A DNA stretch of 64,000 bases, taken from assembly GCF_003576375.1 (NCBI RefSeq), contig NZ_QWGE01000001.1, positions 992,001-1,056,000 of the forward strand, in the 5' to 3' direction. This DNA comes from Pontibacter oryzae. Lineage in GTDB: Bacteria; Bacteroidota; Bacteroidia; Cytophagales; Hymenobacteraceae. The notes under the pieces were generated by a model. That model did no database searches. It saw only the letters and a program-made list of their open reading frames with translations, and was not told the DNA's origin. The position numbers were made by a program, and so were the translations under genes. Numbering within the stretch: position 1 is the stretch's first letter; every line of letters begins with the position of its first letter. Of the stretch, positions 16,982 to 26,192 are shown piece after piece.

Positions 16982-17278
16982 TTAGTCTTGTAGGTAAGCG
17001 ATACACTTATCAATTTCTCTGATATATTCGTTCAGCTTGAGCTTTAACTCTGTCGAATTTGCAGTGTTTCCTGCTATCGTATCTACAATTTTAGCAATAT
17101 TCTCCTGATTTTGAAAATTTTTTATCTGCTCATCTTTCTCCTCCACCAAGCCTTCCAGTTGCTTTAGCTGCTCCTGCGTACGCATAAGCCGCTGCTGCAC
17201 CTCTGTATGGCGCTGGATCAGTCTGCGCAGTTTATCCTCAATGTGCTGGAGGTGCTGTAATTGCTTTTCCTTTGCCAT
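16982..17278 (-). CDS. Small coiled-coil protein, cell-division gene neighbourhood
   Basis: A 98-residue protein that is almost all heptad-repeat helix (MAKEKQLQHLQHIEDKLRRL through EEKDEQIKNFQNQ), with a short C-terminal helix ending CIAYLQD. It starts 4 bases after the pheT stop and precedes zapA, so it is probably cotranscribed with both. The composition resembles ZapB-like division coiled coils, but there is no sequence signature, so the function is inference from position. It has no signal peptide. Confidence 0.7.
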   Translation of the reverse strand: MAKEKQLQHLQHIEDKLRRLIQRHTEVQQRLMRTQEQLKQLEGLVEEKDEQIKNFQNQENIAKIVDTIAGNTANSTELKLKLNEYIREIDKCIAYLQD

Positions 17279-17282
17279 AACA

Positions 17283-19700
17283 TTATTTGCGGATAAAAGC
17301 TCCCAGTTGTTTCTCGAATTGCTGCATCAGGCGGTTCATGGTGCTCTCGATCACTTTGTCGGTCAGGGTTTGCTGCTTGTCCTGCAGGGTAAAGCTCAGG
17401 GCGTAGGCTTTCTTGCCCGCCTCAATCTTATCGCCCTCGTACACGTCAAACACGTTTACGCCCTGCAGCAGTTTGCGCTCTACCTTAAATGCTACCTTCT
17501 TCAGCTGGTCGAAAGTTACGTTTTTGTCTACTACCAACGACAGGTCGCGGCGCACTTCCGGGAACTTCGGCAGCTCGTCGGCCACCAGTTTGTCTTTATA
17601 CTTCTTCAGCAGGTAATCCCAGTTAAGCTCGGCATACCATACCTGCTCCTTCACTTCCATAAAGCGCGCAACACTAGTATCCAATACACCCAGCTCGGCT
17701 ATTACCGTGTTATTCTTCACGTAGGCGATACCCTGGCGCATGTAGTTGTTGTCGGCCAGGTTCTGCACTTCAAAATCGCCGGCGTTTAGCTTGCGCAGCA
17801 CGTTCTGCACCACGCCTGCCAAATCATGGAAGGCTGATTTCATACTTGGCTGCTTCCAGCTTTCGGCGGTTACGTTGCCGGTCATGTACAGCGACAGGCG
17901 GCAGCTCTCTTTGTAATCGCCATCCTGTTGCTCGTATACTTTGCCCAGCTCAAACAGCTTCAGGTCGCGCTGGCGGCGGTTAATATTGCGGCGCAGCACC
18001 TCCAAACCAGAGAACACCATGCTCTTGCGCATCACGTCCAGGTCTTCGGAGTTATAGTTCACCACTTTCACCAGGCTGGCAACCTCTGCCTCGCCGGCTG
18101 GCTGGTAGTAGTTAGAGTTTGTAATAGAGTTGGTGATGATCTCGTGGAAACCGTTAGCCGCGATGTAGCTCATGATCGTTTCCGTGACATCCTCGGCATA
18201 CGGGTTCGGGAATTTAGCCAAAAACGTTGTGGCCAGGTTCTCGTCCATCTCGATGTGGTTAAAGCCATAGATGCGCAGGATTTCCTCCACCACATCCGCC
18301 TCGCGGGTAACATCCACTTTATACGGCGGCACCGACAGCGACAAATGCGTATCAGACTCCCCAGTGATCAGGATGCCCAGGTCTGTAAGTATAGCTTTGA
18401 TGCGCTCTACGCCAATGTATTGCCCAATAAGCAAGTGCGTGCGCTCGATATTCAACAGGACTTCGCGGTTTTTAATAGGCTCAGGGTATATATCCACGAT
18501 CTCGGAGCTTACCTCGCCGCCGGCTACCTCCTGCACCAGCAGGGCCGCGCGTTTCAGGGCAAGTATAACCATGTGCGGATCGGTGCCGCGCTCAAAACGG
18601 AACGAGGCGTCGGTCTTCAGGCCGTGGGCTGTTCCGGTGCGGCGCACCCAGTCCGGGGAGAAGTATGCGCTCTCGATAAAGATGCTCGTGGTCTCGTCCG
18701 AAACGCCGGATTCCTCGCCGCCAAATACGCCGCCAATGGCCATCGGCTCCTCGGCATTGCAGATCATCAGGTCGGTTGGGTTTAGCTTGCGCTCTACGCC
18801 ATCCAGGGTTTTAAAGGTAGTGCCTGCCTCTACGGTGCGCACCACAATCTTATTCCCGGCAATCTTATCGGCATCGAAGGCGTGCAGTGGCTGGCCCAAC
18901 TCGTGCAGCACATAATTGGTTACGTCCACTATGTTGTTTATCGGGGAGAGGCCGATGGCGCGCAGGCGCTTCTGCATCCACTCCGGCGACGGGCCAACTT
19001 TAACCCCTGACACCGTAACGCCGGCATAGCGCGGGCAGGCTTCGGTGTTCTGTACCTCCACCGCTATAGGTCGCGAGGTGTTGTTCACTTTAAAATCGCC
19101 AACCTTCGGCAGGATTACATGCTCGTGCAGCAACGCCTGTAGGTCGCGGGCTACGCCAAAATGCGAAGCGGCATCGGCGCGGTTTGGCGTCAGGCCGATC
19201 TCGAATACTTTATCAGAGCCCAAACCAAAGAACCCGGCGGCAGGCGTACCGTTTGGCAGGTCGGTGTCGAGCACCATGATGCCGGCATGCGACTGGCCAA
19301 TGCCTATCTCATCCTCGGCGCAGATCATACCTTCCGACACGGCCCCGCGGATCTTAGATTTCTTAATCTTGAAAGGCTCGCCTCCGGCTGGGTACAAAGT
19401 GCTGTTTACGGTGGCTACTACTACTTTCTGGCCGGCTGCCACATTGGGTGCGCCGCACACGATCTGGCTTGGCTCCGCGGCCCCGATATCCACGGTCGTA
19501 ATGTTTAGGCGGTCTGCATCCGGGTGGCGCTCACAGGTCAGCACCTCTCCAATCACGATGCCTTCCAGGCCGCCTTGTACCATATCAAATGTATCAATAC
19601 CCTCTACCTCCAGGCCAGCGCCTGTCAGCAAGGCTCCTATCTCTTCAGCAGTCTTATCAGTATGTATGAGTTGTTTCAGCCAGTCGAATGAAATCAGCAT
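17283..19700 (-). CDS. pheT: Phenylalanine-tRNA ligase beta subunit
   Basis: Beta subunit of the heterotetrameric enzyme that charges tRNA-Phe. The 805 residues match the long bacterial PheT. Start MLISFDWLKQLI at ATG 19698-19700. Domain order: EMAP/tRNA-binding domain with ERHPDADRLNI and QIVCGAPNV, B3/B4 editing domain with LGQPLHAFDADKI, B5 domain with KVDVTREADVVEEILRIYG, the catalytic-like core, and the C-terminal ferredoxin-fold anticodon domain (FPEVRRDLSLVVDKNVTF). The alpha subunit pheS is not next to it. It is the first gene of the operon that runs on to zapA and rny. Confidence 0.96.
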   Translation of the reverse strand: MLISFDWLKQLIHTDKTAEEIGALLTGAGLEVEGIDTFDMVQGGLEGIVIGEVLTCERHPDADRLNITTVDIGAAEPSQIVCGAPNVAAGQKVVVATVNSTLYPAGGEPFKIKKSKIRGAVSEGMICAEDEIGIGQSHAGIMVLDTDLPNGTPAAGFFGLGSDKVFEIGLTPNRADAASHFGVARDLQALLHEHVILPKVGDFKVNNTSRPIAVEVQNTEACPRYAGVTVSGVKVGPSPEWMQKRLRAIGLSPINNIVDVTNYVLHELGQPLHAFDADKIAGNKIVVRTVEAGTTFKTLDGVERKLNPTDLMICNAEEPMAIGGVFGGEESGVSDETTSIFIESAYFSPDWVRRTGTAHGLKTDASFRFERGTDPHMVILALKRAALLVQEVAGGEVSSEIVDIYPEPIKNREVLLNIERTHLLIGQYIGVERIKAILTDLGILITGESDTHLSLSVPPYKVDVTREADVVEEILRIYGFNHIEMDENLATTFLAKFPNPYAEDVTETIMSYIAANGFHEIITNSITNSNYYQPAGEAEVASLVKVVNYNSEDLDVMRKSMVFSGLEVLRRNINRRQRDLKLFELGKVYEQQDGDYKESCRLSLYMTGNVTAESWKQPSMKSAFHDLAGVVQNVLRKLNAGDFEVQNLADNNYMRQGIAYVKNNTVIAELGVLDTSVARFMEVKEQVWYAELNWDYLLKKYKDKLVADELPKFPEVRRDLSLVVDKNVTFDQLKKVAFKVERKLLQGVNVFDVYEGDKIEAGKKAYALSFTLQDKQQTLTDKVIESTMNRLMQQFEKQLGAFIRK

Positions 19701-19885
19701 GTTCTTATCAGTTGGTTAATTCTTGGCTCCCGCATCGGGAACCAATCTTCTTCAAAATTAAGGATAATATCTAAAACTAGACGCAAGTATCAGGGGGCAA
19801 GGCGCAAGACTTTTCTGAAATGTGTTACAGTTTAAACCCTGAAGGCTTTCAGTTTAGGCTTTGCAAATTATCACCTATACAACGG

Positions 19886-20506
19886 CTACTCGTGCTTTCC
19901 GTAGGTTTTCTCGCCTGCCGGCACGGCTATGTCGAGGCGATTATCTTTTGGGGGCACAGGGCACACATAATCCGGGTTATAGGCGCAGAAAGGGCTATAG
20001 GCGCGGTTAAAGTCCAGCAGCACGGTTTTGTTGCCTTCCTCGAACGGCACATCCAGGAAGCGCCCGCCGCCATAGGTCTCGAAGCCATTGGTTTTATCCG
20101 TGAACGGCACGAAAAGGCCCTCTTTCTCGCCGCTCAGCTTTTTGTAGAGCATCAGCTCGTGTGCCTCTCCCGCAAGCTCAAACGTTGCCTGGCCGTAGCG
20201 CAGGTATGGTTCGTAGCTGCCATTGGTGAGGGGCATCAGCAGGGTATCCTGTTTGGCAAGCGGCGCTACCTTGGCTTTAACACGGTAGTCCAGGTCCGGC
20301 TCATAGTATACCAGGTTTTTAAAGGCACGGCGGTCTTCGTCGTTAAACGGACTGTTGGCGCGGCTCCTGAACGTCAGGTCCTTGTCCTCGCGCTCCTGAA
20401 GCAGGGGCTTAATATAGTTATCATCGTTAAAAAACGCATCGCGGGCAATGTACACCAGCACCAGCGCCAGGCCGGCAAGTATGATCAGTTTGAGCGGTCG
20501 TTGCAT
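19886..20506 (-). CDS. DUF1684-family protein
   Basis: A 206-residue protein starting at ATG 20504-20506 (MQRPLKLIILAGLALVLVYIA), which begins with an uncleaved or signal-type membrane segment. The mature domain has the DUF1684 pattern: R-x-x-K-D-x-x-F near the start (REDKDLTFR), LKxYELaGEAHELMLYK-like strands, FVPFTDKTNGFETYGGGRFLDVP, LLDFNRAYSPFCAYN and CPVPPKDNRLDIAVPAGEKTY. The function of this family is unknown; the conserved residues cluster as in an envelope-bound enzyme. It stands alone, and the upstream frame extension overlaps the next gene's leader, so I use the internal ATG. Confidence 0.82.
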   Translation of the reverse strand: MQRPLKLIILAGLALVLVYIARDAFFNDDNYIKPLLQEREDKDLTFRSRANSPFNDEDRRAFKNLVYYEPDLDYRVKAKVAPLAKQDTLLMPLTNGSYEPYLRYGQATFELAGEAHELMLYKKLSGEKEGLFVPFTDKTNGFETYGGGRFLDVPFEEGNKTVLLDFNRAYSPFCAYNPDYVCPVPPKDNRLDIAVPAGEKTYGKHE

Positions 20507-20653
20507 AAAAACTCCGTTTAGGTGGTTTCCGCAAAGTTCGTAAATTTTTAAGCAGAAAAGTATAGCTCCGCATACATTGCACTTTAGCCTATAATTTTGG
20601 TAATTAGGGAGAGAGTTGCATGGAGCGGATGTGCCCTGACTAAAAACGTAGCT

Positions 20654-21073
20654 ATGAACGACAAAGACAAACAAGCTTTTATACTATACGGATCAATTGC
20701 GGCGGTGCTAGGCTTTGCCAGTAAGCTTTTGTACCGGCCCTGGATAGTAAGTAACGCACTAAACGATTACGGAGTGCAGGGCTTTGCCCCAAGCTTTTTT
20801 TATGTAGCCGGGGCTTGTTTGTTGGTGGTGGGTTTTGGCTCTAAAAACCAGGTAAAAGATATGCTGTATGCGGCTGCAGGAGCAACGGTTTATGAAGTCT
20901 CGCAATACTTCACTTCTATGACTTTTGATTTTAAAGACTTACTGGCAATTGCGGCAGGCTTGGGAGTTGCCTTACTCCTAAGAAAAACCATACTTCAGCG
21001 AAGTTGCCAGAATTTAATTAATGCCAGTGACGAAGACAATGCAACCACTGATTTCCAAAGTATAAAAACCTAG
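20654..21073 (+). CDS. VanZ-like small membrane protein
   Basis: A 139-residue membrane protein starting at ATG 20654 (MNDKDKQAFILYGSIAAVLG). Three to four hydrophobic segments are visible at about 9-27, 46-63, 70-83 and 95-109. The pair AGATVYEVSQYF and FDFKDLLAIAAG matches the E-x-x-Q and D-x-x-D pattern seen in VanZ-like proteins. The C-terminal tail is soluble and acidic. The function of most such proteins is unknown; in VanZ itself it lowers teicoplanin sensitivity. It is divergent from the DUF1684 gene across 147 bases. Confidence 0.6.
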   Translation: MNDKDKQAFILYGSIAAVLGFASKLLYRPWIVSNALNDYGVQGFAPSFFYVAGACLLVVGFGSKNQVKDMLYAAAGATVYEVSQYFTSMTFDFKDLLAIAAGLGVALLLRKTILQRSCQNLINASDEDNATTDFQSIKT

Positions 21074-21255
21074 TGAGCAACAAGCTGATCGTATACTTCA
21101 CCTGCACTTTCATCACTTAACCTAGCTCATACTTATGCAGCGCAAAACACCGAGCCAGGCTAGAAAACCCCGATGCAGTATACCCTGCCCATCAGGTTTA
21201 CTGCCGATGCCAAACAGGGAGAATAACCCTTTATGAATCCTAAAAAGATAATGAC

Positions 21256-21897
21256 ATGAAAACTCCTCTCCTCACCTGCCTGATGGCTGTTTTGCTGGCC
21301 TGCACTGCACACGCGCAAAGCTCGTTCCAGCCCGAGACCTCATTAGGTATAAAAGGCGGACTTAACCTATCCAACTATACCTTCGACCCGAACATTACGC
21401 AGCAGGCCAGAACGGCTTATACCGGCGGCCTGGTGTTTAAGCACATTGCGCAGCGCAAGCTCGGCATACAGCTGGAGGCTAACTTTGTGCAGCGCGGCTG
21501 GACCGAAACCACTGCTTCCGGCGGCACCTTTACCCGAGAGCTCGACTACCTGGAAGTACCCTTTATGACGCACGTGGCAATTGGCCAGCGCACCCGGTTT
21601 ATACTTAACTTCGGCCCGAATGCCTCCTTCCTGCTCAACAGCCCGGCAGGCGCACCCATCCCGGAGGGGCAAACCGAGCAAGGCTACTACCAAAAACCGA
21701 TCGACAACGAGTTTATGATTGCGCTGAGCCTTGGCATTGGCATGTCTAAGATCACTTCGTTCGGAGAGTTTCAGTTGGAGGCCAGGCTTACCCAGGGCCT
21801 GAACGACATTTTTGATATTGAGCAGAATGTAGCCACCTCGCGCAACACCAACGTTGGCCTTACTCTTGTCTACTTACTGAACCTGCGCCGCAACTAA
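21256..21897 (+). CDS. PorT-family outer-membrane beta-barrel protein
   Basis: A 213-residue protein with a signal peptide (MKTPLLTCLMAVLLACTAHAQ) and an eight-stranded barrel of the PorT/OMP_b-brl_2 type. The barrel opens with SLGIKGGLNLSNYTF and closes with NTNVGLTLVYLLNLRRN; the middle has YTGGLVFKH, IQLEANFVQRGW, YLEVPFMTHVAIG and FILNFGPNASFLL. The family has members in type IX secretion and many of unknown role. The genomic setting gives no hint of a secretion role here. A signal-peptide start at ATG 21256 is clear. Confidence 0.82.
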   Translation: MKTPLLTCLMAVLLACTAHAQSSFQPETSLGIKGGLNLSNYTFDPNITQQARTAYTGGLVFKHIAQRKLGIQLEANFVQRGWTETTASGGTFTRELDYLEVPFMTHVAIGQRTRFILNFGPNASFLLNSPAGAPIPEGQTEQGYYQKPIDNEFMIALSLGIGMSKITSFGEFQLEARLTQGLNDIFDIEQNVATSRNTNVGLTLVYLLNLRRN

Positions 21898-22012
21898 TTT
21901 ATACTTTCAAGCGGATTCCCATACTTGGTTCCTGCCTTGCTAAAAAACTGGCTTAAAGTATACTTGCCCGATTGGCTGCCCGTATGCTATAAAGCAACCT
22001 ATACTGTAAGCC

Positions 22013-23863
22013 ATGGCACAAGAGCGCCAGCACTACGAAGACCTGATCGCGCAGCTAGACCAACTGCAGCACGACGCCGAAGCGCTGGAGAAGAAGTTTG
22101 CGCCTGCTATAGAGATGGTGCACCCTAATTTACGGAAAAGCGCTAAAAACCTGCTGCACTACCTTGCCCTGCGCCAGCACGATATCCGGCAGTTGCAGGA
22201 GCAGCTGGCACAGCTTGGGCTTTCGTCGTTGGGACGCGCCGAGGGGCATGTACTGGCCAGTTTGCAGGCCGTTCGCAGGCAACTCTGCTTTCTGGCTACC
22301 TGCCCCGTTAAGCATTACCAGCCGGATGTATCTTTCTATGAGAACCGGGAATTGCTTTCCACGCATACCCAAGATATACTTGGTCCCCAGCCTAAAAAGC
22401 GCAGCACACGCATTATGGTTACGCTCCCCTCCGAGGCGGCCACCACCTACGAGCTGCTGCCACGCCTCTTAAAAGCCGGCATGAACTGCGCCCGCATCAA
22501 CTGCGCCCACGACAACGAGGAAGTATGGCTACAGATGGTAACCAACATTAAACGGGCTGTGAAGGAAACCGGCTTGCCCTGCAAAATACTCATGGACCTG
22601 ATGGGGCCAAAGCTGCGCACCGGCCCCTTGCAGCAAGGCCCGAAACTGCTTGTTATCCATCCGGCGCACAACAGCCTGGGCCAGATTACCGAGGCAGCCA
22701 AAGTATGGCTTGCCCCGCCGGTAGCGCCTCCTCCCAAAGAAGCCGACGCCTGGCTACCCTTAGAGGCCGATTGGCTGGCACAACTGCAGGAGGGCGACAA
22801 GCTTATATTTACCGACACGCGTGGCCGAAAACGCACCCTTACGATCATCGGAAAAGAGAAAAACGGTTTGCTGGCGCACTTGCTCAAAACATCCTATCTA
22901 ACTACCGGCACCGAGCTGCGGCTAAAAGGCAAGAACGCAACCCAGAAAAAAGCCGCCGTGGGAGAACTGCCCTCGCTGGAGCAGCCCATCATCCTTAAAA
23001 AAGACAGTTTCCTGGTGCTTACCCGTGAGCCTATACCCGGCGAGCCAGCCACTTATAATGCGCGTGGGCATGTCTCGCAGCCAGCGCATATATCCTGCAC
23101 CTTGCCTGAAGCCTTCACGCAAACAAAAGCCGGCCAACCCATACTTTTCAACGATGGAAAAATAGAAGGCGTAATTCAGGAAGTAAGCCCTGACCAGCTG
23201 CTGGTAAAGATAACCTACGCCAGCGACGGGGGTAGCAAGCTTCGGGCCGACCAAGGGATAAACCTGCCGGAAAGCAAGCTGCGCCTAAACGGGCTGACTG
23301 CCAAAGACCGCCACGACCTGAGATTTGTGGCCCGCCATGCCGATATCGTGAACCTGTCTTTTGTAAACCATGCTGCCACCGTGGAGGCCCTGCACCATGA
23401 GCTGAAAAAACTGAAAGCCCGAAACCTTGGTGTGATGCTTAAGATTGAGACACAGGAAGGCTTCCGAAACCTGGCAAACCTGCTCCTGACGGTGATGAAA
23501 AACTACCCGGCCAGCATGATGATTGCCCGTGGCGATTTGGCCGTGGAGTGTGGCTGGCAACGCCTTGCCGAGGTGCAGGAGGAGATTTTATGGCTTTGCG
23601 AAGCCGCGCATATACCTGTAGTCTGGGCCACGCAGGTGCTCGAAACGCTGGCAAAAAAGGGCCGCCCCTCCCGCGCCGAAATTACTGATGCCGCCATGGC
23701 CCAGCGCGCCGATTGCGTGATGCTGAACAAGGGGCCACATGTGGTGCAGGCCATTGAACTGTTACATGATATACTTGTGCGCATGCAGGAGCATCAAAAC
23801 AAAAAGACATCCATGCTGCGCAGCCTGCACATATCTGATCTCGAGGGAACCAACCAAGCATAA
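22013..23863 (+). CDS. Pyruvate kinase-like protein with N-terminal extension
   Basis: A 616-residue protein related to pyruvate kinase. After an N-terminal helical extension of about 130 residues the TIM barrel begins with [17 protein letters not shown]. It keeps INCAH for the RxNxxH motif, [10 protein letters not shown], the catalytic lysine region LKIETQEG, the Mg ligands in [13 protein letters not shown], the threonine of [19 protein letters not shown], and [10 protein letters not shown]. That last stretch replaces the canonical LSGETAKG. A long domain with inserts sits in the B-domain region. The usual C-terminal allosteric domain is absent. Catalysis of phosphoenolpyruvate transfer is plausible, but it may also be a divergent paralogue. 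Confidence 0.82.
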   Translation: MAQERQHYEDLIAQLDQLQHDAEALEKKFAPAIEMVHPNLRKSAKNLLHYLALRQHDIRQLQEQLAQLGLSSLGRAEGHVLASLQAVRRQLCFLATCPVKHYQPDVSFYENRELLSTHTQDILGPQPKKRSTRIMVTLPSEAATTYELLPRLLKAGMNCARINCAHDNEEVWLQMVTNIKRAVKETGLPCKILMDLMGPKLRTGPLQQGPKLLVIHPAHNSLGQITEAAKVWLAPPVAPPPKEADAWLPLEADWLAQLQEGDKLIFTDTRGRKRTLTIIGKEKNGLLAHLLKTSYLTTGTELRLKGKNATQKKAAVGELPSLEQPIILKKDSFLVLTREPIPGEPATYNARGHVSQPAHISCTLPEAFTQTKAGQPILFNDGKIEGVIQEVSPDQLLVKITYASDGGSKLRADQGINLPESKLRLNGLTAKDRHDLRFVARHADIVNLSFVNHAATVEALHHELKKLKARNLGVMLKIETQEGFRNLANLLLTVMKNYPASMMIARGDLAVECGWQRLAEVQEEILWLCEAAHIPVVWATQVLETLAKKGRPSRAEITDAAMAQRADCVMLNKGPHVVQAIELLHDILVRMQEHQNKKTSMLRSLHISDLEGTNQA

Positions 23864-24021
23864 TTATTTACAAATCAGAAACTTACTCCCGTACAAGAAG
23901 TATAAAAAACATATCCAAAATTATACTTTACAATTCTTTTTTTATACCTTTCTACTGCTGTAGCGCTATATGGCGTGTGGTAAAGGATTACAGAAGTTAT
24001 ACTTTAAAATGGATGATACCT

Positions 24022-24636
24022 ATGGAAAACGCTCAGAAAATCCTGTTCCTGACCGGTGATTTTGCCGAGGATTACGAAACCATGGTGCCTTTTCAGATGC
24101 TGCAAATGGTGGGCTATGATGTGCACGCCGTCTGTCCGGGCAAAAAGAAAGGAGATACAGTAAAAACCGCCATCCACGATTTTGAGGGCGACCAGACCTA
24201 TACCGAAAAGCCGGGCCATAACTTTGCGCTGAACTATACTTTCTCGGAGGTAAAACCAGAAGAATATGCTGGTCTTGTGATTGCCGGAGGCCGTGCCCCG
24301 GAGTACCTGCGCCTGCATCAGGGCGTACTGGACCTGGCGCGCCATTTTGCGGATAATAACAAACCCATCGCGGCTGTCTGTCACGGCATCCAAATACTTA
24401 CGGCAGCGCGCGTGGTAGAAGGCCGCCGCCTGACTGCCTACCCTGCCGTTGGGCCGGAGGTGGAACTTGCCGGAGGCACGTTTGTATCTGTGGAACCTAC
24501 TGAGACCGTAGTGGACGGCAACCTGATTACCTCGCCTGCCTGGCCGGGCCACCCAAAGTTTATAAAGGCCTTTTTAGATGTGTTGGGCGTGAACATTGAG
24601 CTTGGCACGCCTTCCAAAATGGCTTCTGCTGTTTAG
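24022..24636 (+). CDS. DJ-1/PfpI-family protein
   Basis: A 204-residue class I glutamine-amidotransferase-like protein. I start it at ATG 24022 ([19 protein letters not shown]); an ATG three codons earlier is possible. The nucleophile elbow is AVCHGIQIL with the catalytic cysteine, the partner glutamate is in GDFAEDYE, and [16 protein letters not shown] gives the oxyanion region. DJ-1/PfpI members act as chaperones/deglycases or proteases in stress response. The histidine after the cysteine fits the PfpI type. It is followed by a perfect hairpin and a small membrane protein gene. Confidence 0.85.
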   Translation: MENAQKILFLTGDFAEDYETMVPFQMLQMVGYDVHAVCPGKKKGDTVKTAIHDFEGDQTYTEKPGHNFALNYTFSEVKPEEYAGLVIAGGRAPEYLRLHQGVLDLARHFADNNKPIAAVCHGIQILTAARVVEGRRLTAYPAVGPEVELAGGTFVSVEPTETVVDGNLITSPAWPGHPKFIKAFLDVLGVNIELGTPSKMASAV

Positions 24637-24651
24637 AAATTCTGTTTTTGT

Positions 24652-24693
24652 ATCTTTACACCATACTTCCATTTGTAAGTATGGTGTAAAGAT
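24652..24693. terminator. Perfect 17-bp hairpin after the DJ-1 gene
   Basis: Arms 24652-24668 and 24677-24693 are exact inverted copies around an 8-base loop. No T-run follows on the plus strand, so it may stabilise mRNA rather than stop transcription. Both arms contain the hexamer AAGTAT/ATACTT. Confidence 0.55.
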
Positions 24694-24713
24694 TTCACTA
24701 AACCCATTGCCAG

Positions 24714-24947
24714 ATGAAAGACAGAACCATTGAGAAACTACTGTACAAACTAGGCGTGCTGCTTGTAATCTGCGGTGCTGCCATACGCTTGCTCCAGCTT
24801 TCTGAGAACTACCTGGGCCTTTACCTGGTACTAGCGGGCCATATGCTGGCCGTGGTTGGCATTTTTATCTACATGAAACATGTAAACGATAGGGAGCAAG
24901 AGCGCCAGGCCATGCAGGAGCCCATGCAACAGCTACAAAACAAGTAA
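24714..24947 (+). CDS. Small two-helix membrane protein
   Basis: A 77-residue protein (MKDRTIEKLLYKLGVLLVICG) with two hydrophobic segments at about 12-27 and 33-53 joined by a short loop, then a glutamine-rich charged tail ending QQLQNK. No family is recognised. It probably lies in the inner membrane with both ends inside. The gene stops 10 bases before the next ATG, so it is probably cotranscribed with the secreted plug-like protein. Confidence 0.6.
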   Translation: MKDRTIEKLLYKLGVLLVICGAAIRLLQLSENYLGLYLVLAGHMLAVVGIFIYMKHVNDREQERQAMQEPMQQLQNK

Positions 24948-24957
24948 CCCTTATCAT

Positions 24958-25455
24958 ATGAAAGCATACTTACTCACAGCCCTGGTTGCCCTTGGCATAG
25001 CCACTAGTGCGCAGGCTCAGCAACAGGAAACACAACCACAGAACGCACCCGCTGTTTACATCAAGCCGCAGCCCCTGTTTCTGGTTAACGACCAGGAAAC
25101 CACCATGCGCGCCATGATCCTCAGCCCGGATGATATTAAAAGTATGGATGTGGTTAAAGCAGCTGCGGCAATAGAGCGCTTTGGCGAAAAGGGCAAAGAT
25201 GGTGTTGTGATACTTACGCTAAAGCAGGCGCTGCCTTTGGCGAGGGTTGCGGAAGTGTATAAAGCGTTTAACGTACCTGAGATGTATCAGAAGCTGAGCC
25301 TGGCCATTAACGGGGCGCACGTAACCGATACAGCCCTGCTGCTGGCCGACCTGCGCCAGATAGAGAAAGTGGAGGCCACTGATTTTGAGAACACCATGTC
25401 GCGCTGGAGCTACGACAAGCAGTTCTTGAACATCGTTACCAAGCAGCAAAACTAG
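24958..25455 (+). CDS. Secreted protein with SusC-plug-like motif
   Basis: A 165-residue protein with a signal peptide ([21 protein letters not shown]). The mature part has MILSPDDIKSMDVVKAAAA then ERFGEKGKDGVVILTLK. This repeats the plug-domain pattern of SusC receptors (DIESIEVLKDAAATAIYGSRGANGV-like), here without a barrel. Similar stand-alone plug motifs occur in Bacteroidota in anti-sigma-linked and unknown proteins. It starts 11 bases after the small membrane protein gene. I infer a periplasmic role, perhaps as a binding module, but no function can be named. Confidence 0.62.
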   Translation: MKAYLLTALVALGIATSAQAQQQETQPQNAPAVYIKPQPLFLVNDQETTMRAMILSPDDIKSMDVVKAAAAIERFGEKGKDGVVILTLKQALPLARVAEVYKAFNVPEMYQKLSLAINGAHVTDTALLLADLRQIEKVEATDFENTMSRWSYDKQFLNIVTKQQN

Positions 25456-25516
25456 AACCCTTCGCTTTTACCGCCTATCTTGCAGCCAGCATCATACTTT
25501 ATACTTTACGCATATC

Positions 25517-25717
25517 ATGGACGGCAGAAAACGCGCTAATATCAAACCAGGCACGCACGTAAACATTGTACAAAAGCAGGACCAACGCTCCGGCGAGCTC
25601 ACCGAGGGCTACGTGCAGGACATCCTGACCAACTCGCCCAACCACCCGCACGGCATAAAAGTACGCCTCGAAACCGGCGAAGTAGGCCGCGTCCAGGAAA
25701 TCCTGCCGGAAGACTAG
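25517..25717 (+). CDS. YwbE-family protein
   Basis: A 66-residue protein, MDGRKRANIKPGTHVNIVQK, of the YwbE (DUF2196) family. The hallmark is RANIKPGTHVNIVQKQDQRSG then TEGYVQDILTNSPNHPHGIKVRLETGEVGRVQ. The length and the whole sequence fit this family, whose function is unknown; it is a small beta-rich domain. It stands alone, followed by the purine-rich left flank of the four-helix-bundle gene. Confidence 0.85.
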   Translation: MDGRKRANIKPGTHVNIVQKQDQRSGELTEGYVQDILTNSPNHPHGIKVRLETGEVGRVQEILPED

Positions 25718-25723
25718 GCTTTC

Positions 25724-25760
25724 AGTTAAAGATTTAGAGAGTTTGTGAGGTAGAGAGTTA
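25724..25760. repeat. Left purine-rich arm flanking the four-helix-bundle gene
   Basis: The arm begins AGTTAAAGATTTAGAGAG and contains GTGAGGTAGAGAG (25745-25757), which is the exact inverse of CTCTCTACCTCAC at 26180-26192. It ends in the stop codon of the S23 gene. Confidence 0.65.
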
Positions 25761-26138
25761 TTTTTTTATCGTGGCGGATTTTCTGACTTTGGCAAGTATG
25801 GCTGTTAACTCATCGGCTTCTTTCTTTAAATCAATCAGGCGATTAGCAGCTACTATGCCGGCTTCTTCTAAAATCTCCAGCCAAAACAACGATTCGTCTG
25901 CCTCTTCCAACGCAACGCCAATTTTAGCAGCAAACTCTGCCGCCGATCTCGCCCGACAAGCCGCCCTGTAATTAGCCGCCGCAGAAGTTGCCGAGCGTAA
26001 AAGCTGCTTCCCAACCACTTGTGCTTCGGGCCTAGCTGGCAGCGACTGGCTGAGTTTTATGGCACGCAAGGCAAAAGCTTTGGTTCTTGCCTTAAAAGCC
26101 TCTGCAAACTCAAAATTACTCACTCTGTTTTCTAGCAT
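25758..26138 (-). CDS. Four-helix-bundle protein (S23/Avd-like family)
   Basis: A 126-residue protein starting at ATG 26136-26138 (MLENRVSNFEFAEAFKARTK); a GTG one codon upstream is possible. It is a bundle of four helices with the family hallmarks RSATSAAANYRAACRARSAAEFAAKIGVALEEADE and SLFWLEIL. The family is known from 23S rRNA intervening sequences and as Avd-related proteins. Here it sits alone in a space between YwbE and radC, flanked by purine-rich inverted repeats, the typical setting of these genes. It may move or act with the flanking repeats; the role is unknown. No reverse transcriptase is nearby. Confidence 0.82.
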   Translation of the reverse strand: MLENRVSNFEFAEAFKARTKAFALRAIKLSQSLPARPEAQVVGKQLLRSATSAAANYRAACRARSAAEFAAKIGVALEEADESLFWLEILEEAGIVAANRLIDLKKEADELTAILAKVRKSATIKK

Positions 26139-26192
26139 CACTTTAAAATCTTTAACTCCAAAACTCTCTAACTCCTACCCTCTCTACCTCAC
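26139..26192. repeat. Right arm flanking the four-helix-bundle gene
   Basis: This pyrimidine-rich stretch (CTCTCTAACTCC then CTCTCTACCTCAC) is the inverse of the left arm. The radC stop codon lies inside it (26189-26191), so insertion brought the repeat up to the end of radC. Confidence 0.6.
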
